The notes under the pieces were generated by a model, which saw nothing but the letters and a program-made list of their open reading frames with translations, searched no databases and was not told the origin of the DNA. A program made the translations under genes and the position numbers. From Hippophae tibetana (lineage: Eukaryota > Streptophyta > Magnoliopsida > Rosales > Elaeagnaceae), in the NCBI GenBank assembly GCA_037013495.1, contig CM072807.1:33336802-33400801 (forward strand): a stretch of DNA of 64,000 nt, in the 5' to 3' direction. Every line of letters starts with the position of its first letter. The first letter of the stretch is position 1. Positions 53,039 through 64,000 of this stretch are shown piece after piece.

Positions 53039-55080
53039 TATTAAAACAATTTAAAATTACCATATGCATCAAAAACAAACAAAATAAAAAACCTAAAATT
53101 TTAATTCTCGTGAAACTCACCAAAATAGAGATTTTTTCAAAAATGTCTCTCATAGGAAATGTTAGAATACAATTCAATGCAGAAACATTCAAAAACTCTT
53201 ATGAAAGCATACTTTAAATGAAGCGGAACCAAAATGGATTGTAAATATATCTCCTCCCATTGTTCAAAAGAATTTTTTTTTGAAAAAGTTAATCTTCAAC
53301 CTCCAATTGGGTCAACCCGGCCCGGTTTCACCCAAACATATTCTCGGCCGTATCTTGATTTTCTGGTGACAGAATCCAGTGTTCTTTTTATCAAAATTCT
53401 CATAATACGATTTCTGAGTGATTCATTTTCCCAATTTGAAGTAAATACATCATTGTAAATAAAAATTTAATTAATGAAGTAAATAAATACCGACGAGAAG
53501 TCATATTTATTTTCAAGTTTAAATTCATAGAATCATTCAAAAAAAATATTAAAACAATTTAAAATTACCATATGCATCAAAAACAAGCAAAAATAAAAAA
53601 CCAAAAATTTTAATTCTCGTGAAACTAAGCAAAACAGTGATTTTTTAAAAAATGTCTCTCATAGCAAATGTTAGAATACAATTCAATGCAGAAACATTCA
53701 AAAACTCTTATGAACGCATAATTTAAATGCAGCGGAAACAAAATGGATTGTAAATATACCTCCTCCCATTGTTCAAAAGAAATTATTTTTTTTTGAAAAA
53801 GTTCATCTTCAACCTCCAATTGGGTCAACCCTGCCCGGTTTCACCCAAACGTATTCTCGGCCGTATCTTGATTTTCTGGTGACAGAATCCAGTGTTCTTT
53901 TCATAAAAATTCTCATAATACGATTTCTGAGTGATTCATTTTCCCAATTTGAAGTAAATACATCATTTTAAATAAAAATTTAATTAATAAAGTAAATAAA
54001 TACCGACGATAAGTCGCATTTATTTTCCAGTTTAAATTCATAAAATCACTCAAAAAAAATATTAAAACAATTTAAAATTACCATGTGCTTCAAAAACAAG
54101 CAAAATAAAAAACCTAAAATTTTAATTCTCGTGAAACTCAGCAAAACAGAGAGTTTTTCAAAAATGTCTCTCATAGCAAATGTTAGAATACAATTCAATG
54201 CAGAAACATTCAAAAACTCTTATGAACGCATAATTTAAATGCAGCGGAAACAAAATGGATTGTAAATATACCTCCTCCCATTGTTCAAAAGAATTTTTTT
54301 TTTTTGAAAAAGTTCATCTTCAACCTCCAATTGGGTCAACCCGGCCCGGTTTAACCCAAACGTATTCTCGGCCGTATCTTGATTTTCTGGTGACAGAATC
54401 CAATTTTCTTTTTATCAATATTCCCATAATACGATTTCTGAGTGATTCATTTTCCCAATTTGAAGTAACTACATCATTTTAAATAAAAATTTAATTAATG
54501 AAGTAAATAAATACCGACGATAAGTCATATTTATTTTCAAGTTTAAATTCATAGAATCACTCAAAAAAAATATTAAAACAATTTAAAATTACCATAAGCA
54601 TCAAAAACAAACAAAATAAAAAACCTACAATTTTAATTCTCGTGAAACTCAACAAAACAGAGATTTTTTAAAAAATGTCTCTAATAGCAAATGTTAGAAT
54701 ACAATTCAATGCAGAAACATTCAAAAACTCTTATGAACGCATAATTTAAATGCATCGGAAACAAAATGGATTGTAAATATACCTCCTCCCATTGTTCAAA
54801 AGAATATTTTTTTTTGAAAAAGTTCATCTTCAACCTCCAATTGGGTCAACCCTGCCCGGTTTCACCCAAACGTATTCTCGGCCGTATCTTGATTTTCTGG
54901 TGACAGAATCCAGTGTTATTTTCATAAAAATTCTCATAATACGATTTCTGAGTGATTCATTTTCCCAATTTGAAGTAAATACATCATTTTAAATAAAAAT
55001 TTAATTAATAAAGTAAATAAATACCGACGATAAGTCGCATTTATTTTCCAGTTTAAATTCATAAAATCACTCAAAAAAAA
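53039..55080 (+). repeat. Four-monomer segment F'-A-C-A, copy 1
   Basis: Starts are 53039, 53547, 54060 and 54571. It is related to 58,141-60,182 through gacgagaagtc, aaccaaaaatt, gaaattattttt and ttttcataaaaattc. Confidence 0.8.
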
Positions 55081-57631
55081 TATTAAAACAATTTAAAATT
55101 ACCATATGCATCAAAAACAAACAAAATAAAAAACCTAAAATTTTAATTCTCGTGAAACTCACCAAAACAGAGATTTTTTCAAAACTGTCTCTCATAGGAA
55201 ATGTTAGAATACAATTCAATGCAGAAACATTCAAAAACTCTTATGAAAGCATACTTTAAATGAAGCGGAACCAAAATGGATTGTAAATATATCTCCTCCC
55301 ATTGTTCAAAAGAATTTTTTTTTTGAAAAAGTTAATCTTCAACCTCCAATTGGGTCAACCCGGCCCGGTTTCACCCAAACGTATTCTCGGCCGTATCTTG
55401 ATTTTCTGGTGACAGAATCCAATTTTCTTTTTATCAATATTCCCATAATACGATTTCTGAGTGATTCATTTTCCCAATTTGAAGTAACTACATCATTTTA
55501 AATAAAAATTTAATTAATGAAGTAAATAAATACCGACGATAAGTCATATTTATTTTCAAGTTTAAATTCATAGAATCACTCAAAAAAAATATTAAAACAA
55601 TTTAAAATTACCATAAGCATCAAAAACAAACAAAATAAAAAACCTACAATTTTAATTCTCGTGAAACTCAACAAAACAGAGATTTTTTAAAAAATGTCTC
55701 TAATAGCAAATGTTAGAATACAATTCAATGCAGAAACATTCAAAAACTCTTATGAACGCATAATTTAAATGCATCGGAAACAAAATGGATTGTAAATATA
55801 CCTCCTCCCATTGTTCAAAAGAATATTTTTTTTTGAAAAAGTTCATCTTCAACCTCCAATTGGGTCAACCCTGCCCGGTTTCACCCAAACGTATTCTCGG
55901 CCGTATCTTGATTTTCTGGTGACAGAATCCAGTGTTCTTTTCATAAAAATTCTCATAATACGATTTCTGAGTGATTCATTTTCCCAATTTGAAGTAAATA
56001 CATCATTTTAAATAAAAATTTAATTAATAAAGTAAATAAATACCGACGATAAGTCGCATTTATTTTCCAGTTTAAATTCATAAAATCACTCAAAAAAAAT
56101 ATTAAAACAATTTAAAATTACCATGTGCTTCAAAAACAAGCAAAATAAAAAACCTAAAATTTTAATTCTCGTGAAACTCAGCAAAACAGAGAGTTTTTCA
56201 AAAATGTCTCTCATAGCAAATGTTAGAATACAATTCAATGCAGAAACATTCAAAAACTCTTATGAACGCATAATTTAAATGCAGCGGAAACAAAATGGAT
56301 TGTAAATATACCTCCTCCCATTGTTCAAAAGAATTTTTTTTTTTTGAAAAAGTTCATCTTCAACCTCCAATTGGGTCAACCCGGCCCGGTTTAACCCAAA
56401 CGTATTCTCGGCCGTATCTTGATTTTCTGGTGACAGAATCCAATTTTCTTTTTATCAATATTCCCATAATACGATTTCTGAGTGATTCATTTTCCCAATT
56501 TGAAGTAACTACATCATTTTAAATAAAAATTTAATTAATGAAGTAAATAAATACCGACGATAAGTCATATTTATTTTCAAGTTTAAATTCATAGAATCAC
56601 TCAAAAAAAATATTAAAACAATTTAAAATTACCATAAGCATCAAAAACAAACAAAATAAAAAACCTACAATTTTAATTCTCGTGAAACTCAACAAAACAG
56701 AGATTTTTTAAAAAATGTCTCTAATAGCAAATGTTAGAATACAATTCAATGCAGAAACATTCAAAAACTCTTATGAACGCATAATTTAAATGCATCGGAA
56801 ACAAAATGGATTGTAAATATACCTCCTCCCATTGTTCAAAAGAATATTTTTTTTTGAAAAAGTTCATCTTCAACCTCCAATTGGGTCAACCCTGCCCGGT
56901 TTCACCCAAACGTATTCTCGGCCGTATCTTGATTTTCTGGTGACAGAATCCAGTGTTCTTTTCATAAAAATTCTCATAATACGATTTCTGAGTGATTCAT
57001 TTTCCCAATTTGAAGTAAATACATCATTTTAAATAAAAATTTAATTAATAAAGTAAATAAATACCGACGATAAGTCGCATTTATTTTCCAGTTTAAATTC
57101 ATAAAATCACTCAAAAAAAATATTAAAACAATTTAAAATTACCATGTGCTTCAAAAACAAGCAAAATAAAAAACCTAAAATTTTAATTCTCGTGAAACTC
57201 AGCAAAACAGAGAGTTTTTCAAAAATGTCTCTCATAGCAAATGTTAGAATACAATTCAATGCAGAAACATTCAAAAACTCTTATGAACGCATAATTTAAA
57301 TGCAGCGGAAACAAAATGGATTGTAAATATACCTCCTCCCATTGTTCAAAAGAATTTTTTTTTTTTGAAAAAGTTCATCTTCAACCTCCAATTGGGTCAA
57401 CCCGGCCCGGTTTAACCCAAACGTATTCTCGGCCGTATCTTGATTTTCTGGTGACAGAATCCAATTTTCTTTTTATCAATATTCCCATAATACGATTTCT
57501 GAGTGATTCATTTTCCCAATTTGAAGTAACTACATCATTTTAAATAAAAATTTAATTAATGAAGTAAATAAATACCGACGATAAGTCATATTTATTTTCA
57601 AGTTTAAATTCATAGAATCACTCAAAAAAAA

Positions 57632-58140
57632 TATTAAAACAATTTAAAATTACCATAAGCATCAAAAACAAACAAAATAAAAAACCTACAATTTTAATTC
57701 TCGTGAAACTCAACAAAACAGAGATTTTTTAAAAAATGTCTCTAATAGCAAATGTTAGAATACAATTCAATGCAGAAACATTCAAAAACTCTTATGAACG
57801 CATAATTTAAATGCATCGGAAACAAAATGGATTGTAAATATACCTCCTCCCATTGTTCAAAAGAATATTTTTTTTTGAAAAAGTTAATCTTCAACCTCCA
57901 ATTGGGTCAACCGGCCCGGTTTCACCGAAACGTATTCTCGTCCGTATCTTGATTTTCTGGTGACAGAATCCAGTGTTCTTTTTATCAAAATTCTCATAAT
58001 ACGATTTCTGAGTGATTCATTTTCCCAATTTGAAGTAAATACATCATTTTAAATAAAAATTTAATTAATGAAGTAAATAAATACCGACGATAAGTCATAT
58101 TTATTTTCCAGTTTAAATTCATAAAATCACTCAAAAAAAA
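57632..58140 (+). repeat. Three-part mosaic monomer D/B/A
   Basis: It is D-like to the core (acctacaatttt, gcatcgg, gttaatc, caaccggcccgg), then B-like (caccgaaacg, tcgtccg), then A-like (ggtgacagaatccagtg, ctttttatcaaaattctc). It carries both the perfect D dyad and an intact CENP-B-box-like site, which overlap. Confidence 0.75.
57914..57930 (-). other. CENP-B-box-like site in a mosaic monomer
   Basis: This is the only intact match right of 32.5 kb. It is carried by a short B-derived patch between a D-like left part and an A-like right part (unit 57,632-58,140). Confidence 0.5.
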
Positions 58141-60182
58141 TATTAAAACAATTTAAAATTACCATATGCATCAAAAACAAACAAAATAAAAAACCTAAAA
58201 TTTTAATTCTCGTGAAACTCACCAAAACAGAGATTTTTTCAAAACTGTCTCTCATAGGAAATGTTAGAATACAATTCAATGCAGAAACATTCAAAAACTC
58301 TTATGAAAGCATACTTTAAATGAAGCGGAACCAAAATGGATTGTAAATATATCTCCTCCCATTGTTCAAAAGAATTTTTTTTTTGAAAAAGTTAATCTTC
58401 AACCTCCAATTGGGTCAACCCGGCCCGGTTTCACCCAAACATATTCTCGGCCGTATCTTGATTTTCTGGTGACAGAATCCAGTGTTCTTTTTATCAAAAT
58501 TCTCATAATACGATTTCTGAGTGATTCATTTTCCCAATTTGAAGTAAATACATCATTGTAAATAAAAATTTAATTAATGAAGTAAATAAATACCGACGAG
58601 AAGTCATATTTATTTTCAAGTTTAAATTCATAGAATCATTCAAAAAAAATATTAAAACAATTTAAAATTACCATATGCATCAAAAACAAGCAAAAATAAA
58701 AAAACCAAAAATTTTAATTCTCGTGAAACTCAGCAAAACAGTGATTTTTTAAAAAATGTCTCTCATAGCAAATGTTAGAATACAATTCAATGCAGAAACA
58801 TTCAAAAACTCTTATGAACGCATAATTTAAATGCAGCGGAAACAAAATGGATTGTAAATATACCTCCTCCCATTGTTCAAAAGAAATTATTTTTTTTGAA
58901 AAAGTTCATCTTCAACCTCCAATTGGGTCAACCCTGCCCGGTTTCACCCAAACGTATTCTCGGCCGTATCTTGATTTTCTGGTGACAGAATCCAGTGTTC
59001 TTTTCATAAAAATTCTCATAATACGATTTCTGAGTGATTCATTTTCCCAATTTGAAGTAAATACATCATTTTAAATAAAAATTTAATTAATAAAGTAAAT
59101 AAATACCGACGATAAGTCGCATTTATTTTCCAGTTTAAATTCATAAAATCACTCAAAAAAAATATTAAAACAATTTAAAATTACCATGTGCTTCAAAAAC
59201 AAGCAAAATAAAAAACCTAAAATTTTAATTCTCGTGAAACTCAGCAAAACAGAGAGTTTTTCAAAAATGTCTCTCATAGCAAATGTTAGAATACAATTCA
59301 ATGCAGAAACATTCAAAAACTCTTATGAACGCATAATTTAAATGCAGCGGAAACAAAATGGATTGTAAATATACCTCCTCCCATTGTTCAAATGAATTTT
59401 TTTTTTTGAAAAAGTTCATCTTCAACCTCCAATTGGGTCAACCCGGCCCGGTTTAACCCAAACGTATTCTCGGCCGTATCTTGATTTTCTGGTGACAGAA
59501 TCCAATTTTCTTTTTATCAATATTCCCATAATACGATTTCTGAGTGATTCATTTTCCCAATTTGAAGTAACTACATCATTTTAAATAAAAATTTAATTAA
59601 TGAAGTAAATAAATACCGACGATAAGTCATATTTATTTTCAAGTTTAAATTCATAGAATCACTCAAAAAAAATATTAAAACAATTTAAAATTACCATAAG
59701 CATCAAAAACAAACAAAATAAAAAACCTACAATTTTAATTCTCGTGAAACTCAACAAAACAGAGATTTTTTAAAAAATGTCTCTAATAGCAAATGTTAGA
59801 ATACAATTCAATGCAGAAACATTCAAAAACTCTTATGAACGCATAATTTAAATGCATCGGAAACAAAATGGATTGTAAATATACCTCCTCCCATTGTTCA
59901 AAAGAATATTTTTTTTTGAAAAAGTTCATCTTCAACCTCCAATTGGGTCAACCCTGCCCGGTTTCACCCAAACGTATTCTCGGCCGTATCTTGATTTTCT
60001 GGTGACAGAATCCAGTGTTCTTTTCATAAAAATTCTCATAATACGATTTCTGAGTGATTCATTTTCCCAATTTGAAGTAAATACATCATTTTAAATAAAA
60101 ATTTAATTAATAAAGTAAATAAATACCGACGATAAGTCGCATTTATTTTCCAGTTTAAATTCATAAAATCACTCAAAAAAAA
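58141..60182 (+). repeat. Four-monomer segment F'-A-C-A, copy 2
   Basis: Starts are 58141, 58650, 59163 and 59673, about 5,102 bp after copy 1. F' has tcaaaactgtctc, shared with the F/C chimera at 55,081 rather than with copy 1. A single caaatgaat change near 59,390 marks the C unit. Confidence 0.8.
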
Positions 60183-62220
60183 TATTAAAACAATTTAAAA
60201 TTACCATGTGCTTCAAAAACAAGCAAAATAAAAAACCTAAAATTTTAATTCTCGTGAAACTCAGCAAAACAGAGAGTTTTTCAAAAATGTCTCTCATAGC
60301 AAATGTTAGAATACAATTCAATGCAGAAACATTCAAAAACTCTTATGAACGCATAATTTAAATGCAGCGGAAACAAAATGGATTGTAAATATACCTCCTC
60401 CCATTGTTCAAAAGAATATTTTTTTTTGAAAACGTTCAACTTCAACCTCCAATTGGGTCAACCGGCCCGGTTTCAACCAAACGTATTCCCGGCCGTATCT
60501 TTATTTTCTGGTGACAGAATCCAGTGTTCTTTTCATCAAAATTCTCATAATACGATTTCTGAGTGATTCATTTTCCCAATTTGAAGTAAATACATCATTT
60601 TAAATAAAAATTTAATTAATGAATTAAATAAATACCGACGATAAGTCGCATTTATTTTCAAGTTTAAATTCATAAAATAACTCAAAAAAAATATTAAAAC
60701 AATTTAAAATTACCATGTGCTTCAAAAACAAGCAAAATAAAAAACCTAAAATTTTAATTCTCGTGAAACTCAGCAAAACAGAGAGTTTTTCAAAAATGTC
60801 TCTCATAGCAAATGTTAGAATACAATTCAATGCAGAAACATTCAAAAACTCTTATGAACGCCTAATTTAAATGCAGCGGAAACAAAATGGATTGTAAATA
60901 TACCTCCTCCCATTGTTCAAAAGAATATTTTTTTTTGAAAACGTTCAACTTCAACTTCCAATTGGGTCAACCGGCCCGGTTTCAACCAAACGTATTCCCG
61001 GCCGTATCTTTATTTTCTGGTGACAGAATCCAGTGTTCTTTTCATCAAAATTCTCATAATACGATTTCTGAGTGATTCATTTTCCCAATTTGAAGTAAAT
61101 ACATCATTTTAAATAAAAATTTAATTAATGAAGTAAATAAATACCGACGATAAGTCATATTTATTTTCAAGTTTAAATTCATAGAATCATTCAAAAAAAA
61201 TATTAAAACAATTTAAAATTACCATATGCATCAAAAACAAGCAAAAATAAAAAACCTAAAATTTTAATTCTCGTGAAACTCAGCAAAACAGTGATTTTTT
61301 AAAAAATGTCTCTCATAGCAAATGTTAGAATACAATTCAATGCAGAAACATTCAAAAACTCTTATGAACGCATAATTTAAATGCAGCGGAAACAAAATGG
61401 ATTGTAAATATACCTCCTCCCATTGTTCAAAAGAATATTTTTTTTTGAAAACGTTCAACTTCAACCTCCAATTGGGTCAACCGGCCCGGTTTCAACCAAA
61501 CGTATTCCCGGCCGTATCTTTATTTTCTGGTGACAGAATCCAGTGTTCTTTTCATCAAAATTCTCATAATACGATTTCTGAGTGATTCATTTTCCCAATT
61601 TGAAGTAAATACATCATTGTAAATAAAAATTTAATTAAAGAAGTAAATAAATACCGACGATAAGTCATATTTATTTTCAAGTTTAAATTCATAGAATCAT
61701 TCAAAAAAAATATTAAAACAATTTAAAATTACCATATGCATCAAAAACAAGCAAAAATAAAAAACCTAAAATTTTAATTCTCGTGAAACTCAGCAAAACA
61801 GTGATTTTTTAAAAAATGTCTCTCATAGCAAATGTTAGAATACAATTCAATGCAGAAACATTCAAAAAATCTTATGAACGCATAATTTAAATGCAGCGGA
61901 AACAAAATGGATTGTAAATATACCTCCTCCCATTGTTCAAAAGAATATTTTTTTTTGAAAACGTTCAACTTCAACCTCCAATTGGGTCAACCGGCCCGGT
62001 TTCAACCAAACGTATTCCCGGCCGTATCTTTATTTTCTGGTGACAGAATCCAGTGTTCTTTTCATCAAAATTCTCATAATACGATTTCTGAGTGATTCAT
62101 TTTCCCAATTTGAAGTAAATACATCATTTTAAATAAAAATTTAATTAATGAATTAAATAAATACCGACGATAAGTCGCATTTATTTTCAAGTTTAAATTC
62201 ATAAAATAACTCAAAAAAAA
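60183..62220 (+). repeat. Run of four D2' monomers
   Basis: Starts are 60183, 60692, 61201 and 61711. All have gaaaacgttcaac. The first two have the left end of an A-type unit (catgtgctt, cagagag) and the last two have the usual D2' left end (catatgcat, acagtgatt). Single changes mark copies: gaacgcctaat near 60,857, tcaacttcca near 60,950 and caaaaaatc near 61,865. Confidence 0.82.
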
Positions 62221-63753
62221 TATTAAAACAATTTAAAATTACCATGTGCTTCAAAAACAAGCAAAATAAAAAACCTAAAATTTTAATTCTCGTGAAACTC
62301 AGCAAAACAGAGAGTTTTTCAAAAATGTCTCTCATAGCAAATGTTAGAATACAATTCAATGCAGAAACATTCAAAAACTCTTATGAAGCATAATTTAAAT
62401 GCAGCGGAAACAAAATGGATTGTAAATATACCTCCTACCATTGTTCAAAAGAAATTTTTTTTTTTTGAAAAAGTTCATCTTCAACCTCCAATTGGGTCAA
62501 CCCTGCCCGGTTTCACCCAAACGTATTCTCGGCCGTATCTTGATTTTCTGGTTACAGAATCCAGTGTTATTTTCATCAAAATTCTCATAATACGATTTCT
62601 GAGTGATTCATTTTCCCAATTTGAAGTAAAAACATCATTTTAAATAAAAATTTAATTAATAAAGTAAATAAATACCGACGATAAGTCGCATTTATTTTCC
62701 AGTTTAAATTCATAAAATCACTCAAAAAAAATATTAAAACAATTTAAAATTACCATGTGCTTCAAAAACAAGAAAAATAAAAAACCTAAAATTTTAATTC
62801 TCGTGAAACTCAGCAAAACAGAGAGTTTTTCAAAAATGTCTCTCATAGCAAATGTTAGAATACAATTCAATGCAGAAACATTCAAAAACTCTTATGAAGC
62901 ATAATTTAAGTGCAGCGGAAACAAAATGGATTGTAAATATACCTCCTCCGATTGTTCAAAAGAAATTTTTTTTTTTTGAAAAAGTTCATCTTCAACCTCC
63001 AATTGGGTCAACCCTGCCCGGTTTCACCCAAACGTATTCTCGGCCGTATCTTGATTTTCTGGTGACAGAATCCAGTGTTCTTTTTATCAAAATTCTCATA
63101 ATACGATTTCTGAGTGATTCACTTTCCCAATTTGAAGTAAATACATCATTTTAAATAAAAATTTAATTAATGAAGTAAATAAATACTAACGATAAGTCAT
63201 ATTTATTTTCCAGTTTAAATTCATAAAATCACTCAAAAAAAATATTAAAACAATTTAAAATTACCATGTGCTTCAAAAACAAGAAAAATAAAAAACCTAA
63301 AATTTTAATTCTCGTGAAACTCAGCAAAACAGAGAGTTTTTCAAAAATGTCTCTCATAGCAAATGTTAGAATACAATTCAATGCAGAAACATTCAAAAAC
63401 TCTTATGAAGCATAATTTAAGTGCAGCGGAAACAAAATGGATTGTAAATATACCTCCTCCGATTGTTCAAAAGAAATTTTTTTTTTTTGAAAAAGTTCAT
63501 CTTCAACCTCCAATTGGGTCAACCCTGCCCGGTTTCACCCAAACGTATTCTCGGCCGTATCTTGATTTTCTGGTGACAGAATCCAGTGTTCTTTTTATCA
63601 AAATTCTCATAATACGATTTCTGAGTGATTCATTTTCCCAATTTGAAGTAAATACATCATTTTAAATAAAAATTTAATTAATGAAGTAAATAAATACCGA
63701 CGATAAGTCATATTTATTTTCCAGTTTAAATTCATAAAATCACTCAAAAAAAA
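62221..63753 (+). repeat. Run of three A'' monomers
   Basis: Starts are 62221, 62732 and 63243. All have tatgaagcat, which is one base shorter than tatgaacgcat. The last two share aacaagaaaaat and the cctccgattg variant. Private changes in the first include ctggttacag near 62,550 and gtaaaaacatc near 62,630. Confidence 0.82.
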
Positions 63754-64000
63754 TATTAAAAAAATTTAAAATTACCATATGCATCAAAAACAAACAAAAT
63801 AAAAAACCTAAAATTTTAATTCTCGTGAAACTCACCAAAACAGAGATTTTTTCAAAAATGTCTCTCATAGGAAATGTTAGAATACAATTCAATGCAGAAA
63901 CATTCAAAAACTCTTATGAAAGCATAATTTAAATGAAGCGGAACCAAAATGGATTGTAAATATATCTCCTCCCATTGTTCAAAAGAATTTTTTTTTTGAA
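63754..64000 (+). repeat. Partial F' monomer at the right edge
   Basis: 247 bp, ending in the oligo-T region. It has gaagcggaacc. The normally constant start is changed to taaaaaaatt near 63,758. The array continues beyond the window. Confidence 0.85.

Larger units (their letters stand above)
54060..58140 (+). repeat. C-A dimer repeats
   Basis: Starts are 54060 (C), 54571 (A), 55081 (F/C chimera), 55590 (A), 56100 (C), 56611 (A), 57121 (C) and 57632 (D/B/A mosaic). Two-monomer period of about 1,020 bp. The second member has a D-like left part with the private acctacaatttt and a class A body with ttttcataaaaattc. The C-A pairs at 54,060, 56,100 and 59,163 are nearly identical. Confidence 0.8.
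1..64000. repeat. Tandem satellite array, about 510-bp monomer, fills the window
   Basis: The start tattaaaacaatttaaaatt recurs at 1, 511, 1020, 1530, 2043 and so on to 63,754, giving 125 complete head-to-tail monomers and one partial. Spacings run from 507 to 513 bp. All copies have the same orientation; I saw no inverted copy, no insertion and no unique spacer. Length differences come mostly from an oligo-T tract, a terminal oligo-A run and one-base indels. Classes differ from each other by what looks like several percent, while copies in the same position of a higher-order unit are nearly identical (by eye, not aligned). Both window edges lie inside the array, so its true size is unknown. 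Such long homogeneous arrays are typical of centromeric, pericentromeric or other constitutive heterochromatin; which applies here is inference. Confidence 0.98.

Noticed and set aside
223-63665. Many open reading frames of 60-100 codons on both strands, some repeated with the same predicted protein
   Set aside because: They recur because the DNA recurs. Frames shift with oligo-T length and one-base indels, starts differ by class, both strands are equally open, none spans a monomer, and none resembles a known domain. Hydrophobic, Phe-rich translations are what T-rich DNA gives.
1-64000. CRISPR array
   Set aside because: The repeating unit is 510 bp with no short direct repeat and unique spacer pattern, and no cas-like gene is present.
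1-64000. Tandem transposons, LTR elements or ribosomal DNA spacer
   Set aside because: No terminal inverted repeats, target-site duplications, long terminal repeats, recognisable protein domains or rRNA sequence were seen. The unit is too short and uniform.
1-64000. Assembly artefact from copying one sequence
   Set aside because: Monomers differ by class-specific and private changes, and duplication joints carry chimeric monomers, as real unequal exchange would leave. Local collapse or misjoin (for example between 43 and 47 kb) cannot be excluded without reads.
1-64000. Plus-strand CENP-B box and telomere-type repeats
   Set aside because: ttcg on the plus strand is rare (for example near 24,783, 26,203, 28,012) and never followed by the needed spacing to cggg. 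No short telomeric tandem repeat was seen.

Overview
The whole window is one uninterrupted tandem satellite DNA array. I find no gene, RNA gene, mobile element or unique sequence in it. The unit is about 510 bp: 125 complete monomers can be walked from the recurring start tattaaaacaatttaaaatt at position 1 to 63,753, and a 247-bp partial monomer runs off the right edge. Every start-to-start spacing I measured lies between 507 and 513 bp (mean 510.0). The first monomer is 28.6% G+C (counted by hand) with about 10 CpG, which is what its base composition predicts. This is eukaryotic heterochromatin of centromeric or pericentromeric type. I cannot name the organism. Undepleted CpG fits a lightly methylated, perhaps invertebrate, genome better than a heavily methylated one, but that is weak evidence.

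Monomers fall into classes recognised by short markers. A: ccctgcccgg plus cacccaaacg. A': A-like with gattcactttcc. A'': A-like with a one-base-shorter tatgaagcat. B: gtagtgg, caccgaaa and gatagaatccagtattc; B' is a variant with gaaacagttc. C: ggtttaaccc and ccaattttc. D: caaccggcccgg, tttcaacc and tgattgattc; D2 is D-like with gagtgattc; D2' also has gaaaacgttcaac. E: gggtctactagccc. F and F': gaagcggaacc.

Layout. 1-8,159: a 7-monomer order A-F-B-A'-C-D-B', then a 9-monomer derivative of it. 8,160-23,461: a clean four-monomer higher-order repeat (HOR), E-B-A'-C, of 2,040-2,041 bp, with seven full copies and one two-monomer remnant; it also shows a 10-monomer (5.1 kb) duplication and an 8-monomer alternation. 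23,462-23,968: an E/D chimera that closes the block. 23,969-40,793: a return to mixed order, with a twice-repeated B-A'-F'-D unit at 34,166-38,245. 40,794-49,465: a 5-monomer segment repeated 6.12 kb apart, enclosing nested 5-monomer and dimer repeats. 49,466-60,182: irregular, dominated by C-A alternation. 60,183-63,753: runs of four D2' and then three A'' monomers.

The most notable observation is a 17-bp site on the minus strand, TTTCGGTGAAACCGGGC, in B-class monomers. It matches all nine essential positions of the mammalian CENP-B box core (NTTCGNNNNANNCGGGN). It occurs 13 times, once per 2,040-bp HOR unit in the regular block. The other classes have TTGG for TTCG at the same place, one base off. 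This parallels human alpha satellite, where box-bearing and box-lacking monomers are mixed within HORs. Whether any protein binds here cannot be told from sequence. The many open frames of 60-100 codons are by-products of the repeat and I do not annotate them as genes.
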